From: Paralichthys olivaceus
Taxonomy: Eukaryota; Chordata; Actinopteri; Pleuronectiformes; Paralichthyidae
DNA: 64,000 bases
NCBI RefSeq assembly: GCF_024713975.1
Contig: NC_091102.1
Coordinates: 18,253,501-18,317,500 of the forward strand
Direction: 5' to 3'
A model generated the notes under the pieces. That model saw nothing but the letters and a program-made list of their open reading frames with translations. It was not told the origin of the DNA and did not search any database. The stretch's first letter is position 1, and the number at the start of each line of letters is the position of its first letter. Both the position numbers and the translations under genes were made by a program. This document shows positions 48,421 to 60,365 of this stretch, piece by piece.

Positions 48421-51140
48421 GTACATAGTGTAGCGTACTATTACTGCTCAAACAAAATGAACGTGCTGCCTGGAGACTCTGCAATGAGCACAAAGGGTAA
48501 AATTACAGCACATACCCGACTGCTGATGTCCTAATATTTTTAGAAAAGTTTATGGTCTGGGCTGAAAGCCAAACACTTAGGTCTTCTTGATACCATCAAA
48601 CATTTAAATACACATACACACACAAGCACGCATATACGCACAGTTGTTCCCCATGGTGACACCTTGGGGTCACAATGTATGTGACACAGTCAGTCAAACG
48701 AGCGTGACCTCTTTTAATGCAGCCGCTCTGTTTAGTTCTCTTGTAATGAGTGGTTGTGACTTATAATCTATACTGTGTACTAATGCCTGAGGGTTAATCA
48801 GCCTGATGGCGTGTCTGGGCTTTTGTGTGTGTGTACGCGTGTGTATGATATGTTGGTAGCTTGTGTCACACTGAGTTATGCAAAGTGACTCTCAGACATA
48901 ATTTCTTTTTATGAGGGTGATGATAATTTATGAAGTGTGTGTTTCCCTCTGGCGACTAACATTAAGACTTTTGTAGTAATGTCAAAAGTTGCTCTTAAAT
49001 ATCAAGTGATGCCACAATGGATGTAATGAAAAAACAAGTGCACACAATGCTGATTAAGCCGATCAGCATGAGGTAAAACTCTCTGTATTTTGCAATACAC
49101 TGGACTTTAATATCTGGTGCCTGTACTGGCCCTTATGCAACTAGCAATGATTGGTTTTTCAGAGCTGAATGGGAGTGACTGTAGTGATGGAGACAGCCAC
49201 AAGGAGAATACTTTAAAAAAACATCATCGAAGAAAAGTTTCTAATGCTCTAGATTAAAAAATTACTCTGGGTTTAGTAGAGTTTATAGTCTAAAGAGAAA
49301 ATTATTGATGGTGAGGACAAACACAAATTGTTGACTTTTCCTCTTTGAATGCAGCTGTCTGTGTAATGACTCTCACTGCCTGAAAATGGAGACAAAAAAA
49401 GTTCAAAATCGCAGGTTTAAATTGAAAATAATGATTATTATAGAACAAACTTATTATGATAGATGCAATTTTTTCCCACCAAATTATCTTTAACTTTACA
49501 TTTTAAAACATATTGTTGCTGAACAGTTGCCACTGTGGCCCAAAGTGGTATAGCAGGATAATGGTAAAAGTTAAATGTAATGGAAGAGGAGTAGAGAATA
49601 TTTATAGAGTCAATAAAATAACTCTGTAACGTCAGTGACACAGCAACTAACATACACAAACATAAGATGGCATAAGCTCTTGATCACACCAGACAGTAAC
49701 AGCAAAACTACAAAAGATATTGGGAAGAGTAAATGTGTTTTCTATTGATTTTGAGTTTTCTTATTTGTAAAAGAAAGAATGTTTTTTTTTCCCCCTTCAC
49801 ACAGTTAAATACAACAATACACAAAACAATATTTATTTCTTGTTTTGAATTTTGAATACAACACCATACACAATGCATATACAGTGGTTGTGATTGATCT
49901 CTCAGTGTTGGCAGAGCATATGTTCAAACCCAGTGACCTCAGATGTAATTAAATCAGGCCTTATTATGTTCCTCTGCAAGATTAGTCATGAAAGAAGACT
50001 TTTTCACCTCCTTAAACAATAACATGAGCTCTATAGTGTTACTGTGTTGACCTTGTGTGCAGTGGTAATACATGAATCATTTATTGTTCACACGTACAGT
50101 ACTTTTGACTACTGGCCTGAAATATTGTTTATGTCTTCTCCTGGCTGTTACTTAAGTATCAGCTGAATCTGAACCTTGTGGGTGTTGGGCTGAAATGTTT
50201 CTTTTGCAGCCTTGTGCTCTGGCAAGATGCACCCGGCTGTCAACCGAGGTGTCAAAGGAGAAAGACAGTTCAGAGCAAGCAAGAAAATCAGATGGGTCAG
50301 GGGAAAAGGATGTGGGTAGGCAGTCAGAAAGGAGAAAGAAATAGGATAGGCATTAGAGAGTTAACTGCATTGGTTTCCGATACACACACAGATAATGTGT
50401 TTTCAAAAAGACATGCATTAGTGATTTTAATCTTCTGTTACTTTAGCCCTAGAATGGCTTCGGTCTTTGTTGTTCTTAAAGTATTTCATTATACAATAAA
50501 TCTCATTTGTCACATCATATTTCAATCCAGGGTTGCGTCAGTATTGCATTTATGTGAAATTTTGACATTTACATGGCAGCTTTGATCACCTTTAATTCAA
50601 AGGATGGTGGGATTTTTTGCTGCCACATTTCTCAAGAAAAAAAAAATGGAATTAAGCAGGAAAGGCCCACTGACCCTGCTTGTCCATCTTCACATTCAAC
50701 AGAGCCGGTTGACCACGGAGCAGCTCCAATGGAGCGACTGCATGTTAATTCCTCAAAGACACCTTTGCAACAGCATTCGGAGCAAGAGAGAATGAGTCAT
50801 CCCCTCCGTCTCTTGCAAACATCCCCAACTATGTGACTTCCATCCTAATCCCCGATTCCGGTTTCCAAAAGTTAAGCGTATTTGGCAGCCAGCGGGCTCA
50901 AAAAGCCATCAGCTGTCACACCATCTGCATAACGATGCCGAAGCGTGCTGTCATCTATCACCGTCACAGCATCATCTGGCCTGTCACTTTCACCTGAGAT
51001 AATCTGCACAGGGAATTTTAAGATCAGTGTTTTTGAATCTCAAGAATGTTTTTGTATTTTATAGAATGAGTGAAGAATAAGATGATTTTTTTTCAGTGGG
51101 ATTTGAAGGCAGAACAAACTAAAACTGATATAATAAAAGC
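48421..51140. other. Intronic stretch without recognised gene
   Basis: Holds a weak exon-like segment at 50210-50315 (see findings). Otherwise nothing recognised. Confidence 0.35.
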
Positions 51141-51349
51141 TAGAGCGGGGCAATTAACCAAAAATGTATAGAAACCGACTAAACTGATAAAAAAAATACG
51201 TTCCATGCTGTGTTACCCTGCCGCTTGTCCTCCATCCTCACTCCCCCGCTAACCCGTACTCACTTTAAAATAATTGTTCATTAATCGTTATCGAGGTAAA
51301 ACGTTGAAAAAATTGTGATATTGATTTGAAGTCGTATCGCCCAGCCCTA
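51141..51349. mobile_element. Short hAT-like MITE
   Basis: The left end TAGAGCGGGGCAAT and the inverted right end TAGGGCTGGGCGAT match at 11 of 14 positions. The flanking 8-mers ATAAAAGC (51133-51140) and ACAACAGC (51350-51357) match at 6 of 8. It belongs with the element at 405-1117 by its ends and with 34831-35200 by its interior. 209 bp, no coding capacity. Confidence 0.65.
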
Positions 51350-53862
51350 ACAACAGCAGACAAATGATCAGATAACTCTGGACGCTGAATAGTAAATGTC
51401 AATGGTGTTGGAAAGAGATCATGTAAAATTAAAGAATGTTTACACTTGCAAACTTACTGTCAGTCATCATTAACTGTGACTGAAGGCTGCTGTTTGTTTA
51501 CTCGTGCATCCATCGACTCATGTCTGATAACACTTAGATCGAGTTGCAGGTTTTTTATGGAAGGCCACTGGGGTGTTTTATGTTTCTCCCAGAGTAGGAT
51601 GGGATATCACAAACATAAGATCACGGAAATGAAGTGGACTTTGCGCAACCATTTTTAAAAAATAATTGTATTTAGACATAATAGCAAGTCCTAGTAAAAC
51701 ATTTGATGTTCACACTTTTTAACTAAAAAATAATCTTTCTGGATACACATGAATGATTACTTAATATTGCGACCTTATTCTTGTAATTTCACATTTGTTT
51801 TGTTCAATATAGTTACTCCATTTTAGACATGAGAGGACGGTTTGAACAGAGAAAAAAGTCCTGTTGTCTCAACAGCAACAATATATCATGTCTCCTTAAA
51901 AAACTGAAAGGAACATACAGTGATAATTTAACACTGCTTTAGCCCAGTGAAATGCATGTTTCTCCATTTGGAAAGAGAATTAGATGCACTGTATTGGGGT
52001 TTTTTTAGACCACACTGCGTTACCAGCAGGTGTCATTTGATAAGTGTTTCATCTTCAAGTTTCACAAGAAGCTACTGTATATGATGCGCAAGACTCATTT
52101 ACAAATCAACGGCCTCAGTTTTTTCCCCTGATTAATTAACTTAAAATTTCTTACCAGTTGTTGTCTTTTATTTATCACAATTGACATCTGCCGCAGTGTT
52201 TGGGTGCTCATGTGGAACTGCAGCGGATGTTACTGAGAAAAAAACAAAATCAGGAGCTGTTTCCGATAAGATTTGCAGCTGCTGTGAATTTTTAACAGAC
52301 TTGGCATCGCAGTGAGAACGTCTGTCAGGATGAGCCAAATAACACAGATCTGTTGCTGTTGTTGATAGGGGGGAAGGATGGCTTGTGAAAAGGGGACCCT
52401 ACATTTCAGCAAAACAGTGCATTTTGGGTCATATTTATTTATAATGAAAATGCAGTTTGCTGTTCTTCACTGGGACCTGCTGTCACATTAGCCCTCAGAT
52501 ATTTTTCAGGTCTTTTGCTATTTACTTGTTGGATGAGGCTAGAAAGAATACCCCAGAGCTGATGATGGTGTCGGTTGAACGTCCTTAAACTCAAACTGAT
52601 GCATTTACTTTCGGTAAATTAGTAGTAGTGCACACTTCACAGGCTGCGTGCACCTTAGAGACTCTGCAGCAGAAGAACCAGTGTAGTCTGTCCTCCTCTT
52701 CTGTTGCATTACTTGGTCACAAGACACAAGAGGATGGAAAAAAAACACAAGGTGAGTCATAGCAACTCCCATCTGACTTATGTAACAAATCTCACACTTT
52801 ATTAAAACAAAGAATAAAACAGCGCAGGCTCTTGTATGTTCAGTACATGGATGCTCCACTTTTATTGCTGAATCCTTCTTATTCTCCACATTTCTGCTTC
52901 CTGCATTTAGGTTATATAAAGTCATAGAGCAGAAAAATGTGGATTTAAAGCATGAATTCCAAGCAGAGAAGTTACATGTTGCATGGGATTAGTGGATGTA
53001 AGACTGTGTCGAGGACATTTCTCATTTGTTGGATTCTTGGTTGGAGAATCATTTATTAGTGTTGTATCTGCATTATGTCATTGCTGAGATTAGATTAGGG
53101 TCATGCACCGGTGCCTACACGCCCGCTACCTACGTACCAAATCACAATGTAGATTCCAGTGCCTCAATTGATGGTTGAGCTATGTAGTGAAATAGTTGGC
53201 CTGCAGCCAAACATTACAGCATGTGCTGTGTTAACATTACATTTAATTCTGATGGAATCACTCTCTGCATGGCTCTGGCAGCACTTAGCGTTAACCTACA
53301 GTTAGGTAGTCGCTACCTCAAACCCAAGTGAACACAACAACAAATACCTTAAGCTAAATGGTCAAAAGTGTGGCCATGTGACACCCAAAAGGATTCCAAA
53401 ACTGGGACGTGCAGCAGCGCAGAGCATGATATAAGCCGCTCTTATTGTGTTGTGCTTGTTTTAAGAAAGGGTATTGGTTTTGGCACGGTTTTAGCACTGG
53501 AAATGTTTTAAAAGTATTGCTTCAGCACTGGTTTCAGGAAAAAAAATGATATCCTGCCCTATACCAGATATAGATCAGATATATTGGTGTAAATATGAAA
53601 GTGGTAAAATGTATTTAGTACATGTCACATGAAGCATCATACAGATGTGGCGTTTAAAAGCATGCGGCTCGAACGTATTGAACATTGATTTATCTGTACC
53701 TGCCTTTAGTCATTGTTTCTGATCCCATAAATCCACAGTCACATGCACATGTTTGCATGTAAAAATATGTAAATGAAAGGAGGGAATGTGACTCCTGTGC
53801 AGAATTCCTTGTGCCAGCTCAGAGAGGTGTGGAGCACCTTGGTGGATGTTTTGAATATAGAT

Positions 53863-53863
<1 letters not shown>
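51350..53863. other. Intronic stretch without recognised gene
   Basis: No exon or defined repeat supported. Confidence 0.4.

Positions 53864-53930
<67 letters not shown>
53864..53930. repeat. (CA)n microsatellite
   Basis: About 33 CA units, the longest dinucleotide run here. Cys/Val-rich open frames on the minus strand are artefacts. Confidence 0.95.
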
Positions 53931-53933
<3 letters not shown>

Positions 53934-54668
53934 ATATAGCCAGAGGGGGTAGGAGGGTGCAGTAGATTGAGCATATATATGTTTTCGTATGCCCAGATTT
54001 GACACAATGTTGTCTGCAACACAACAGCATTTTTTAGAATTTAATTTGTTCTCAGAACCCTGCTGTTTTACATTTCATTCGGAGGTTTCTGTATTACAGA
54101 TTAATCTATGTGATCCTCAATCACGCTATTAGCATTAAACATGCTACTGATGCAGCTCTTCTGATGCCTGGACTTGAATCTTTTTCACCTTTTTTTAACT
54201 TTCCGTTTGTCACTGTCGAAAGGCAGGTCGCTTGGGCTGAACTCGATAAGTAACTTGATCCTAATTCATTTAGAAGCCTGCTGCTCAATGTCTCCCAGCG
54301 TCACCTCCATTTTCTGTTTTCAAAATATCTGTCCTTGTGCCTGTAACAGTGGAATAGCAGGCATTAATTTGATTGGATGATAGGGCCAGCATCTGTTCCC
54401 TGTTCCTATGCAATTGTGGATATCTCGCCTGTTTGATGCCCCTCTCTTGTGTTGTGGTATTTCAGTGGTTGGTGCCGGTCAGAGAGGAGCTGCCCAGGGC
54501 AGGGTCACAAGGATGTGGGCCACACATTTTAATTTTATGTCGTGTAGATCCATGTTGTTAATGTTGACTGGCCTTATTTATTTTCTGTTCTGCTTGGGGT
54601 TAAATGCACAGCGTCTCCTCCTAAAAAATACTGTCATGTTTAACAAATCATGCACCCTTTGTGCCTAA
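53931..54668. other. Intronic stretch without recognised gene
   Basis: No exon or defined repeat supported between the CA repeat and the dispersed repeat. Confidence 0.4.
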
Positions 54669-54924
54669 TATGGTAAAATGGTAAATTGGTTGTATTTATA
54701 CACAGCTTTTCTACTCTCGATGATCACTCAAAGCACTTTACACTACAGTTTGCCATTCACACACACAGTGCATCTATTAGCAGCACTTTTTTTGTTCTAT
54801 GAGGTAAAATTCGGGGTTCAGCATCTTGCCCTAGGACACTTCGGCATGTATTTGGGAAGACTGGGGATCAAACTGCTGACCTTCTGGTTGGAGGCTGACC
54901 CGCTCTACCCGCTCAGCACAACAG
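54669..54924 (+). repeat. Common dispersed fish repeat
   Basis: Runs from ATGGTAAATTGGTTGTATTT through CACTCAAAGCACTTTACACT, CATCTTGCCCTAGGACACTT and GATCAAACTGCTGACCTTCT to CCCGCTCTACCCGCTCAGC. I know this order as a repeat widespread in fish introns. The last part looks like an inverted tRNA-type promoter. Class not settled. Confidence 0.7.
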
Positions 54925-55160
54925 TCAAATTCAGGGCCTTTCTTTTGTCTGGTTTTGAGTAATCGTCCTTGAAATATCTCTCCCCCGACTCCCATAGATC
55001 AATGAAAAGAAAGAAACCCAATCAACTTAAATATTTATGACTTTATAACTTATTCTTTTAAATGTATTTTAAGACAATAACGTAGTGACCTTATCCTGAA
55101 CTATAGAATGCCTAATGCACGGAGTAACGGATTCATTAACGATTTCTCTTTTTCCTGCAG

Positions 55161-55240
55161 GAGGTGTGTGTGTGTGGCCTTTGTGGACTGCAGAGGATCG
55201 GCACATGAAACAGCTCTCCCTGTGATTATTCTGTGGAACG
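55161..55240 (+). other. Candidate 80-bp untranslated internal exon
   Basis: Preceded by a strong pyrimidine tract and acceptor (TTTCTCTTTTTCCTGCAG, ending at 55160) and followed by the consensus donor GTGAGT at 55241. Joined to the exon ending at 15144, two frames stop inside it. The third, open across all 80 bp, is closed upstream by a TGA in exon 1 with no later ATG. The only ATG (55205) opens a six-codon ORF (MKQLSL, stop). So it is most likely a second 5' UTR exon. I do not recognise the gene. Confidence 0.6.
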
Positions 55241-56149
55241 GTGAGTCCAGCACTGTGACATTTAATACTTTTAGGTGGAACTTGTACACAATGTGACTTA
55301 CAGGTTCCAATGTGGGAAACCTATGTGGCCCTAATTCTTAACAAATCAATAGGTGGATTTATTTGAATTGAAATGACAGATTTCTGAGACTACGATCGAA
55401 CAAGGAATAAGCGGAAAGAAAGAATGACATTTATAAAAACATTCAAAAGGTGTTTTGAGGTGACATTGTTGCAGATGCACTGTGTAAACTTGGCATCTGA
55501 ACCACCCATTCCCGGTTTTCCTCTTTGATCAACAGAATAAAGTCATGTCAACAGAAATGCATTGATATCTGTGACAAAATCTGCATTGTACCTACAAAGT
55601 TTGACTCTGCTGACTGCATGAGTCTATCATCGTTTCTCCAGTGGCTGATGGCCAAATGACGGCTAACATTACCAGTCATTCAGAAGTGAAGATGTCATAA
55701 ACATAAACATATACAGCACATGTGCCAGATGCCAGCTTGCATCACCTTAACTGCTCAGCTCCATAGTGGAGTGGATATATGCATGTTTGGTTTCTCCCTT
55801 TCTTTCCTCTTTGAGGTCTTTGAGGAGTACAACTCATATCTCAGCTCCAGCGTGGCTATTTTTAGACTAGCTCAAATATCAGGGGATCCTCGACTCTTCC
55901 TCCATCCCTGTTTGTCTCTCTCTGCCTGTCTCCTCCCTTTACCCCCTGCTCGATTGAATCTCAAAACCTTGCTCTGCTTTGTGGGGGTGATTAATTATAC
56001 TGCATGGAAATGCATTTATTTATACACAGTACATACAGTATGTTCCCATGTTCTTTCCCCCATCACTGACACAAGATGTAAGTCGGTTTCCCCGTCACTG
56101 GGAGTAACGCAGCCTGTAAAAACAGCATGTGGCTCAGATTTTGACTTTT
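55241..56149 (+). other. Candidate second intron, proximal part
   Basis: Starts at the GTGAGT donor. A 144-codon frame at 55720-56154 has no splice context or domain and is treated as chance. If the gene continues, this intron may reach far into or beyond the right end. Confidence 0.4.
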
Positions 56150-56333
56150 TTTAATTACCTATGCCAGGGAGGTTATCTTTTCATCCCTGCCTATTGAATG
56201 TTGGTTTGTTTGCAATTTTCAAAATTTTCCTCGGTTTCCCAGGGAATAATTCATGGATCGTTTAGGGAACTGATACACACATTTTAACTGAGTGTGTAAA
56301 ATTTGGTGCACTGATTCGGTGTATTGAATTTAA
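56150..56333 (+). repeat. Old dispersed fish repeat (family X), left half of interrupted copy
   Basis: Includes AGGGAATAATTCATGGATCG, TTAGGGAACTGATACACACA and AAATTTGGTGCACTGATTCG, ending at GAATTTAA (56326-56333). The continuation, TTGGGCCTTGGTGGAGGTAT, resumes after 56754. The two halves are separated by a TTAA-flanked element. Confidence 0.6.
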
Positions 56334-56750
56334 AACGGATCGTTCACCAGAAAAATGAAAATTAACTTATTATGTTCTCACCACTATGCTGATGTGAAGG
56401 TGAAGTGTTTGAGTCCACGAAACACTTTGGGAGTCTCGGGGGTAGACAGTGTTGCTGCCAAAGTGACCAATTCTTCACACTTAATAAAACAACAGAAAAA
56501 AAACTCAACATGCCTTCATACTGCTCGTGTGGTGTCATCCAAATGTCCGCAAGCCCAGCATCCATATTCATATATTTTTACGTCTGAAGAAGGGTCCTGT
56601 TTACTTCAATTGTATTGGATTTGGCTCCAATGCTGTGTACCCCTGAGACTCCAAACGTGTTTTGTGGACTCAAACACTTCACCCACCACTCCATCGGCAT
56701 AGTGGTGAGTAGATAATGAGTGAATTTTCATTTTTTGGTGAACTATCCCC
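56334..56750. mobile_element. Palindromic TTAA-flanked MITE (piggyBac-like)
   Basis: Flanked by TTAA at 56330-56333 and 56751-56754. The left arm reads GGATCGTTCACCAGAAAAAT and the right arm, inverted, GGGATAGTTCACCAAAAAAT. Arms stay complementary for more than 100 bp each: GTGAAGTGTTTGAGTCCACG on the left, GTGAAGTGTTTGAGTCCACA from the right. So most of the 417 bp could fold into a hairpin around a unique centre of about 180 bp. No transposase. Superfamily inferred from the TTAA target. Confidence 0.75.
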
Positions 56751-56754
56751 TTAA

Positions 56755-56805
56755 GAACAGGTTTGGGCCTTGGTGGAGGTATGCGCTGTACTTCTTGTTT
56801 TAACT
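56755..56805 (+). repeat. Old dispersed fish repeat (family X), right half
   Basis: TTGGGCCTTGGTGGAGGTATGCGCTGTAC is the 3' part of family X, comparable with CTGCCTTGGCGGAGGCATGT at 27369-27388. It continues the fragment ending at 56333. Confidence 0.6.
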
Positions 56806-58466
56806 GAAAACCTTTGTTTCAAATCATAGAATTTGATAGATGTGTGTTTACCAGGTAAAATGTGTGTACAAAAGATATTGTCAGTGTCGTCATGGGAAGT
56901 GTTGGACCCAGTGTTTTTGGAGCTTGACTTATATCATATGCCAAAAGGTAGTCATTTCCTTAGCTGCATCTGATTTTGAACATCATTTGAACAATTCTCT
57001 CTTACATGTCCCTCAGCTATAAGGGAGTACAAATCTTCATTCATTGAGTACCCATTAAAGATGAAACCACTTCAGTTTTTTAAATATTTGTCAAACATGT
57101 TAAACAAGTAGCAGCTACTCTCCCTCTGCAGTACCAGGGAAAGCTCAGACGGAGCTATTATTAACAAGAAGAGACATTTACTGCCCTCCTTGCACTCCTC
57201 TTAAATAGTCCTCATTTTGCTGCTCAGTGCCAGAGGGAAACAACTGTCAGGTAGAGAAGGAGGGCTGCCTTGGATTCTCATCACCACAGGTGGAGGCTGT
57301 GCCCAGTGGCACTCAGGTGATGGCACCGGGCTGCATTCATGAGGACTTCTTTTTTATGTTTCCCATGGGGGAAAAATTCAGTAAGGCATTGAACAATATT
57401 GTCAGCTCTAGCATACAGTGAAGAGCCGAGACCTGCGTTAGCCTCTCTATCAGCCCCAAATGACAATAGCACATCTTTTCTTCTTTGTATATATCTTTCA
57501 ATGTATACATATTTCCTTAGATTGTCAAACTGTAATAGCAGCCTTTTGTATCTGGACAAATGAGCCACAACTGCTGTTAATTCCCATTGTCTGTAATACA
57601 GATCTTTAATTGAATGTCTTGTTTCCTGTGTCTGTGCTCATGTTTGTGTGTTTCTGGCTGTAGTCTGTGTGGCCATTTGAAAGATGTGCATATTTATTAA
57701 GTCGGAAGGGGTCTACAAAAAAACATTATCGAGTGGCATTGGCATCGTGCCTTTATGCTTCTACCTCACCTCTATTATTGTAATGAATATTTAGTGCAGC
57801 GTAGGCAAGATAGCCACCGCTCATCCAGCTCCAATGTGGCGTCCTGCTGCAGGGCAGTAGAGTAAGACATTTAACAAGCTAGTGGGACTCCTGTTTTTTT
57901 ATGCACACGTCATTGAGTTGCTGACTCATGATGCTCGTGTTGATTTGATTTGTCTTTGTTTGCTTAGGAAAAACAACATCAAGTGGTGTTAAAAGGAAAG
58001 GTAGATTAATTCAGTGGTATGTTGTGGAGAGAATTCAGCCAAAGTAGTATTGTGACAAACATACAAGATAAATCAGTTGAGGGAAACTTTCTATTCCCTC
58101 AATAATGTCTGTGGAGCTTTAATGCATTTTGAGCAAGAGTACATTTTATCTTGTTGGCATTGTTGCAGATGTATTGATGACAGTCATCCATTGTATGATT
58201 CAGTGTCAGGTCGTGGTGGAAGATGAGAGCTGCATGTGCATTAATAACACACCTTATTTAACTAATTTTTCTTGTTGCTGCAAATGTGGCTACCTACAAT
58301 GCTCTATTGTTATACCTCAAGGAAATATTCCAGCCATATTTCATCTCATGAGCACATGCTTTTTGTACATCTTAGCAGTCCTGCAATGTAATAGGAACTG
58401 CTCAGCTTCAGCATCCATAATTGTATTGTGTCACAAATTTCAAGCTCAAGGCGATAACAAATATAA
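56806..58466. other. Stretch without recognised gene
   Basis: Within the candidate second intron. No splice-bounded coding exon could be defended. Confidence 0.4.
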
Positions 58467-58770
58467 TTTTAATAATAATGATAACTTTATTTATATAGCA
58501 TCTTTTAAAACAGCTGTTACAAACTGTCACCATTGCTCTTTAGTCTTGACTATTGAGGAATATGTAACATCTGACACAACTGGTGAGTACTGATTCAGTC
58601 AAGTAGCTTGGTGCCAAACCATGTAGTGCCTTAAAGGTCAACAGCAATATTCTGAAACACAGGCAGCCAATCAAGCAAAGCTAATATGGGGAGCTATGAT
58701 CATGCTCAACGATTTGGTTAAAAGTCTGGTAGCTGCATTTCGAACACACTGAAACCACACAATCATGTTT
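58467..58770 (+). repeat. Dispersed fish repeat (decayed)
   Basis: Starts with AATAATAATGATAACTTTAT and TTATATAGCATCTTTTAAAA, continues with TGTAGTGCCTTAAAGGTCAA, CAGGCAGCCAATCAAGCAAA and TAGCTGCATTTCGAAC. The order fits a repeat I know from fish non-coding DNA, class uncertain. It overlaps the end of a chance open frame starting at 58129. Confidence 0.5.
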
Positions 58771-60300
58771 TACATAAATTCTCTGCCTCTATATTAGACT
58801 TCTCAGCAATCTCTCTGCTCGGTCATATGGAGGTTCTGTTAAAGGTTTGATAGCAAAACTACTGAGCTGACCCATATAAGTAAAGGGCCATTAACACTGC
58901 TCCCCATATTGTTCAGGATCCTATTATTGAAACATTTATTGAGTTCCAACCCCATGAAATGATTGGTTTAAAAGAAACTTAATTCTGCTGTGTGTTGCAG
59001 CTGCTGCTGCAGAACCAGCTGCTGCTGGAGACCGTGCTGATAAGTTGACTAAATCAACAATACAAACTATTGGCAAGCACCCATCCTTTACATGTGACCC
59101 TGTGTCCTGTCTCCTGACCCTTGCCTCATGTCCCCTCCCTCCCTGTCACAGTCTGAGTACCTCTGTCCCACGCCAGTCCGAAGGGGCCTTGACTGGCCAG
59201 ATGTAACAGATGGTCGTGCGTTTCTTGGTTCCCAGATTACAAGCAGGAAGCAAGGGTGGTGTCCATTTTCCAGCTTGCATAGAATTAGTGATCAGCTCTT
59301 AAAAGTTTTCCCCCAGGAGTCCAAGTGCTGAAGACAAAGGTAGAAAAGAGCAGGAGATGGATTTACTTTACTCACCCAGAGCAGCTTGTGCAATGAGATG
59401 TGAAAACCAAAACGCCAGGTAAACAAAAGGAACATATTAAAGATGAATCAAAGATGTTGTGGCATTAGCTTTGTCATTCTAAAAGGGATTAGATTACTAC
59501 AATTCTATCAATCTATCCTCCCTTCTTCTATTCTAATCCTCATAAATCATTTGCCTGTTTTGAAAAGCTGCTGAGTCTTCTCATAATGATGATGTGATCC
59601 TGTCTAAAAATCAACACCAGCGTTCTAAGATGTTCTTGAATAAACTATGTTGCCATAGAATCCTGTTTTTATGTTTTGGCTCATCTTTCTTCAGATGCTC
59701 CTGCAGCATATGTTGTGTATGATCCAGCAGTCAGACGTGTTCCCATCACACTGATGAGTATGTATTTGTATGTGAAGAATCCATCTGGAGAGTACCTGCA
59801 TGTTTTCACACTCGGCTCCCACCCTCTGTTGATCTATTTCTCACTTTCACAGTTCTTTTTTTTCCAATTCTTGCTAGCAGTCATACAAAAGTATACTCTA
59901 TATATATACTCTAGATTCCCACCGTCTGTCTCTGTGACCAGACAGGAGACGGACAGATCTGCTATCAGAAGCACACGTTTGTTTTGGAACCTGAATGTGG
60001 GAGCGGCGAAGCTGCAATGCTATCAGTGATGGTGCAGAGTAAGTCTGCTTACTGTCTAAGTGACATCTGCTTTACACTGTGCACACTGCAGATGAGAGTT
60101 GGTTCATCTGGAGCAGTGATTAAACTCCACCGGCAGGGTTGTGTTTACTTATCTTTACTGTAACATCAGTTTTGTGTATGTCTGCCATAAGAAATGATCC
60201 CATGTGTTATATTCAAAGCTGACATATTGTGTATATACAGTCAGTGTTGATGTGATTATACACTGGTGGCATTTTGATAATGGGCCAAGCAGAATGTCCA
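58771..60300. other. Stretch with weak exon-like segments
   Basis: Three segments have an acceptor-like left edge: 58991, 59152 and 59695. Only 59695-59757 also has a fair donor (GTATGT). None is strong enough to call as an exon; see findings. Confidence 0.35.
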
Positions 60301-60365
60301 ATAGAGCCTGACTGATGCTGGATTTTTTTTAGGCCTATCGAGATGCCATTTATTGCATATGAAGT
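60301..60365 (+). repeat. 5' end of a dispersed MITE-like element
   Basis: AGAGCCTGACTGATGCTGGA, then TTTTTTTTAGGCCTATCGAG, resembles the AGAGCC(T/C)GACCGATA... terminus of a common fish hAT-type element. The matching right end was not found. Confidence 0.4.

Larger units (their letters stand above)
15145..55160 (+). other. Candidate giant first intron (about 40 kb)
   Basis: Spans from the GTGAGT donor at 15145 to the polypyrimidine tract and TTTTCCTGCAG acceptor ending at 55160. I found no convincing protein-coding gene inside it on either strand. It holds the microsatellites, SINEs, MITEs and LINE relic listed separately. A pair of exons joined over 40 kb is inferred from splice-site quality and strand agreement only. 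Other exons or genes inside may have been missed. Confidence 0.5.

Noticed and set aside
53710-54022. Cys/Val-rich minus-strand ORFs
   Set aside because: Translation of the CA microsatellite; the same holds at 23629-23853.
58129-58593. 154-codon ORF
   Set aside because: Begins at a non-ATG codon, runs into a dispersed repeat and shows no domain.
58991-59040. Possible exon encoding a Leu-rich or Ala-rich segment
   Set aside because: TGTGTGTTGCAG gives an acceptor, but the expected donor place reads ATAAGT, not GTAAGT, and other frames stop soon after.
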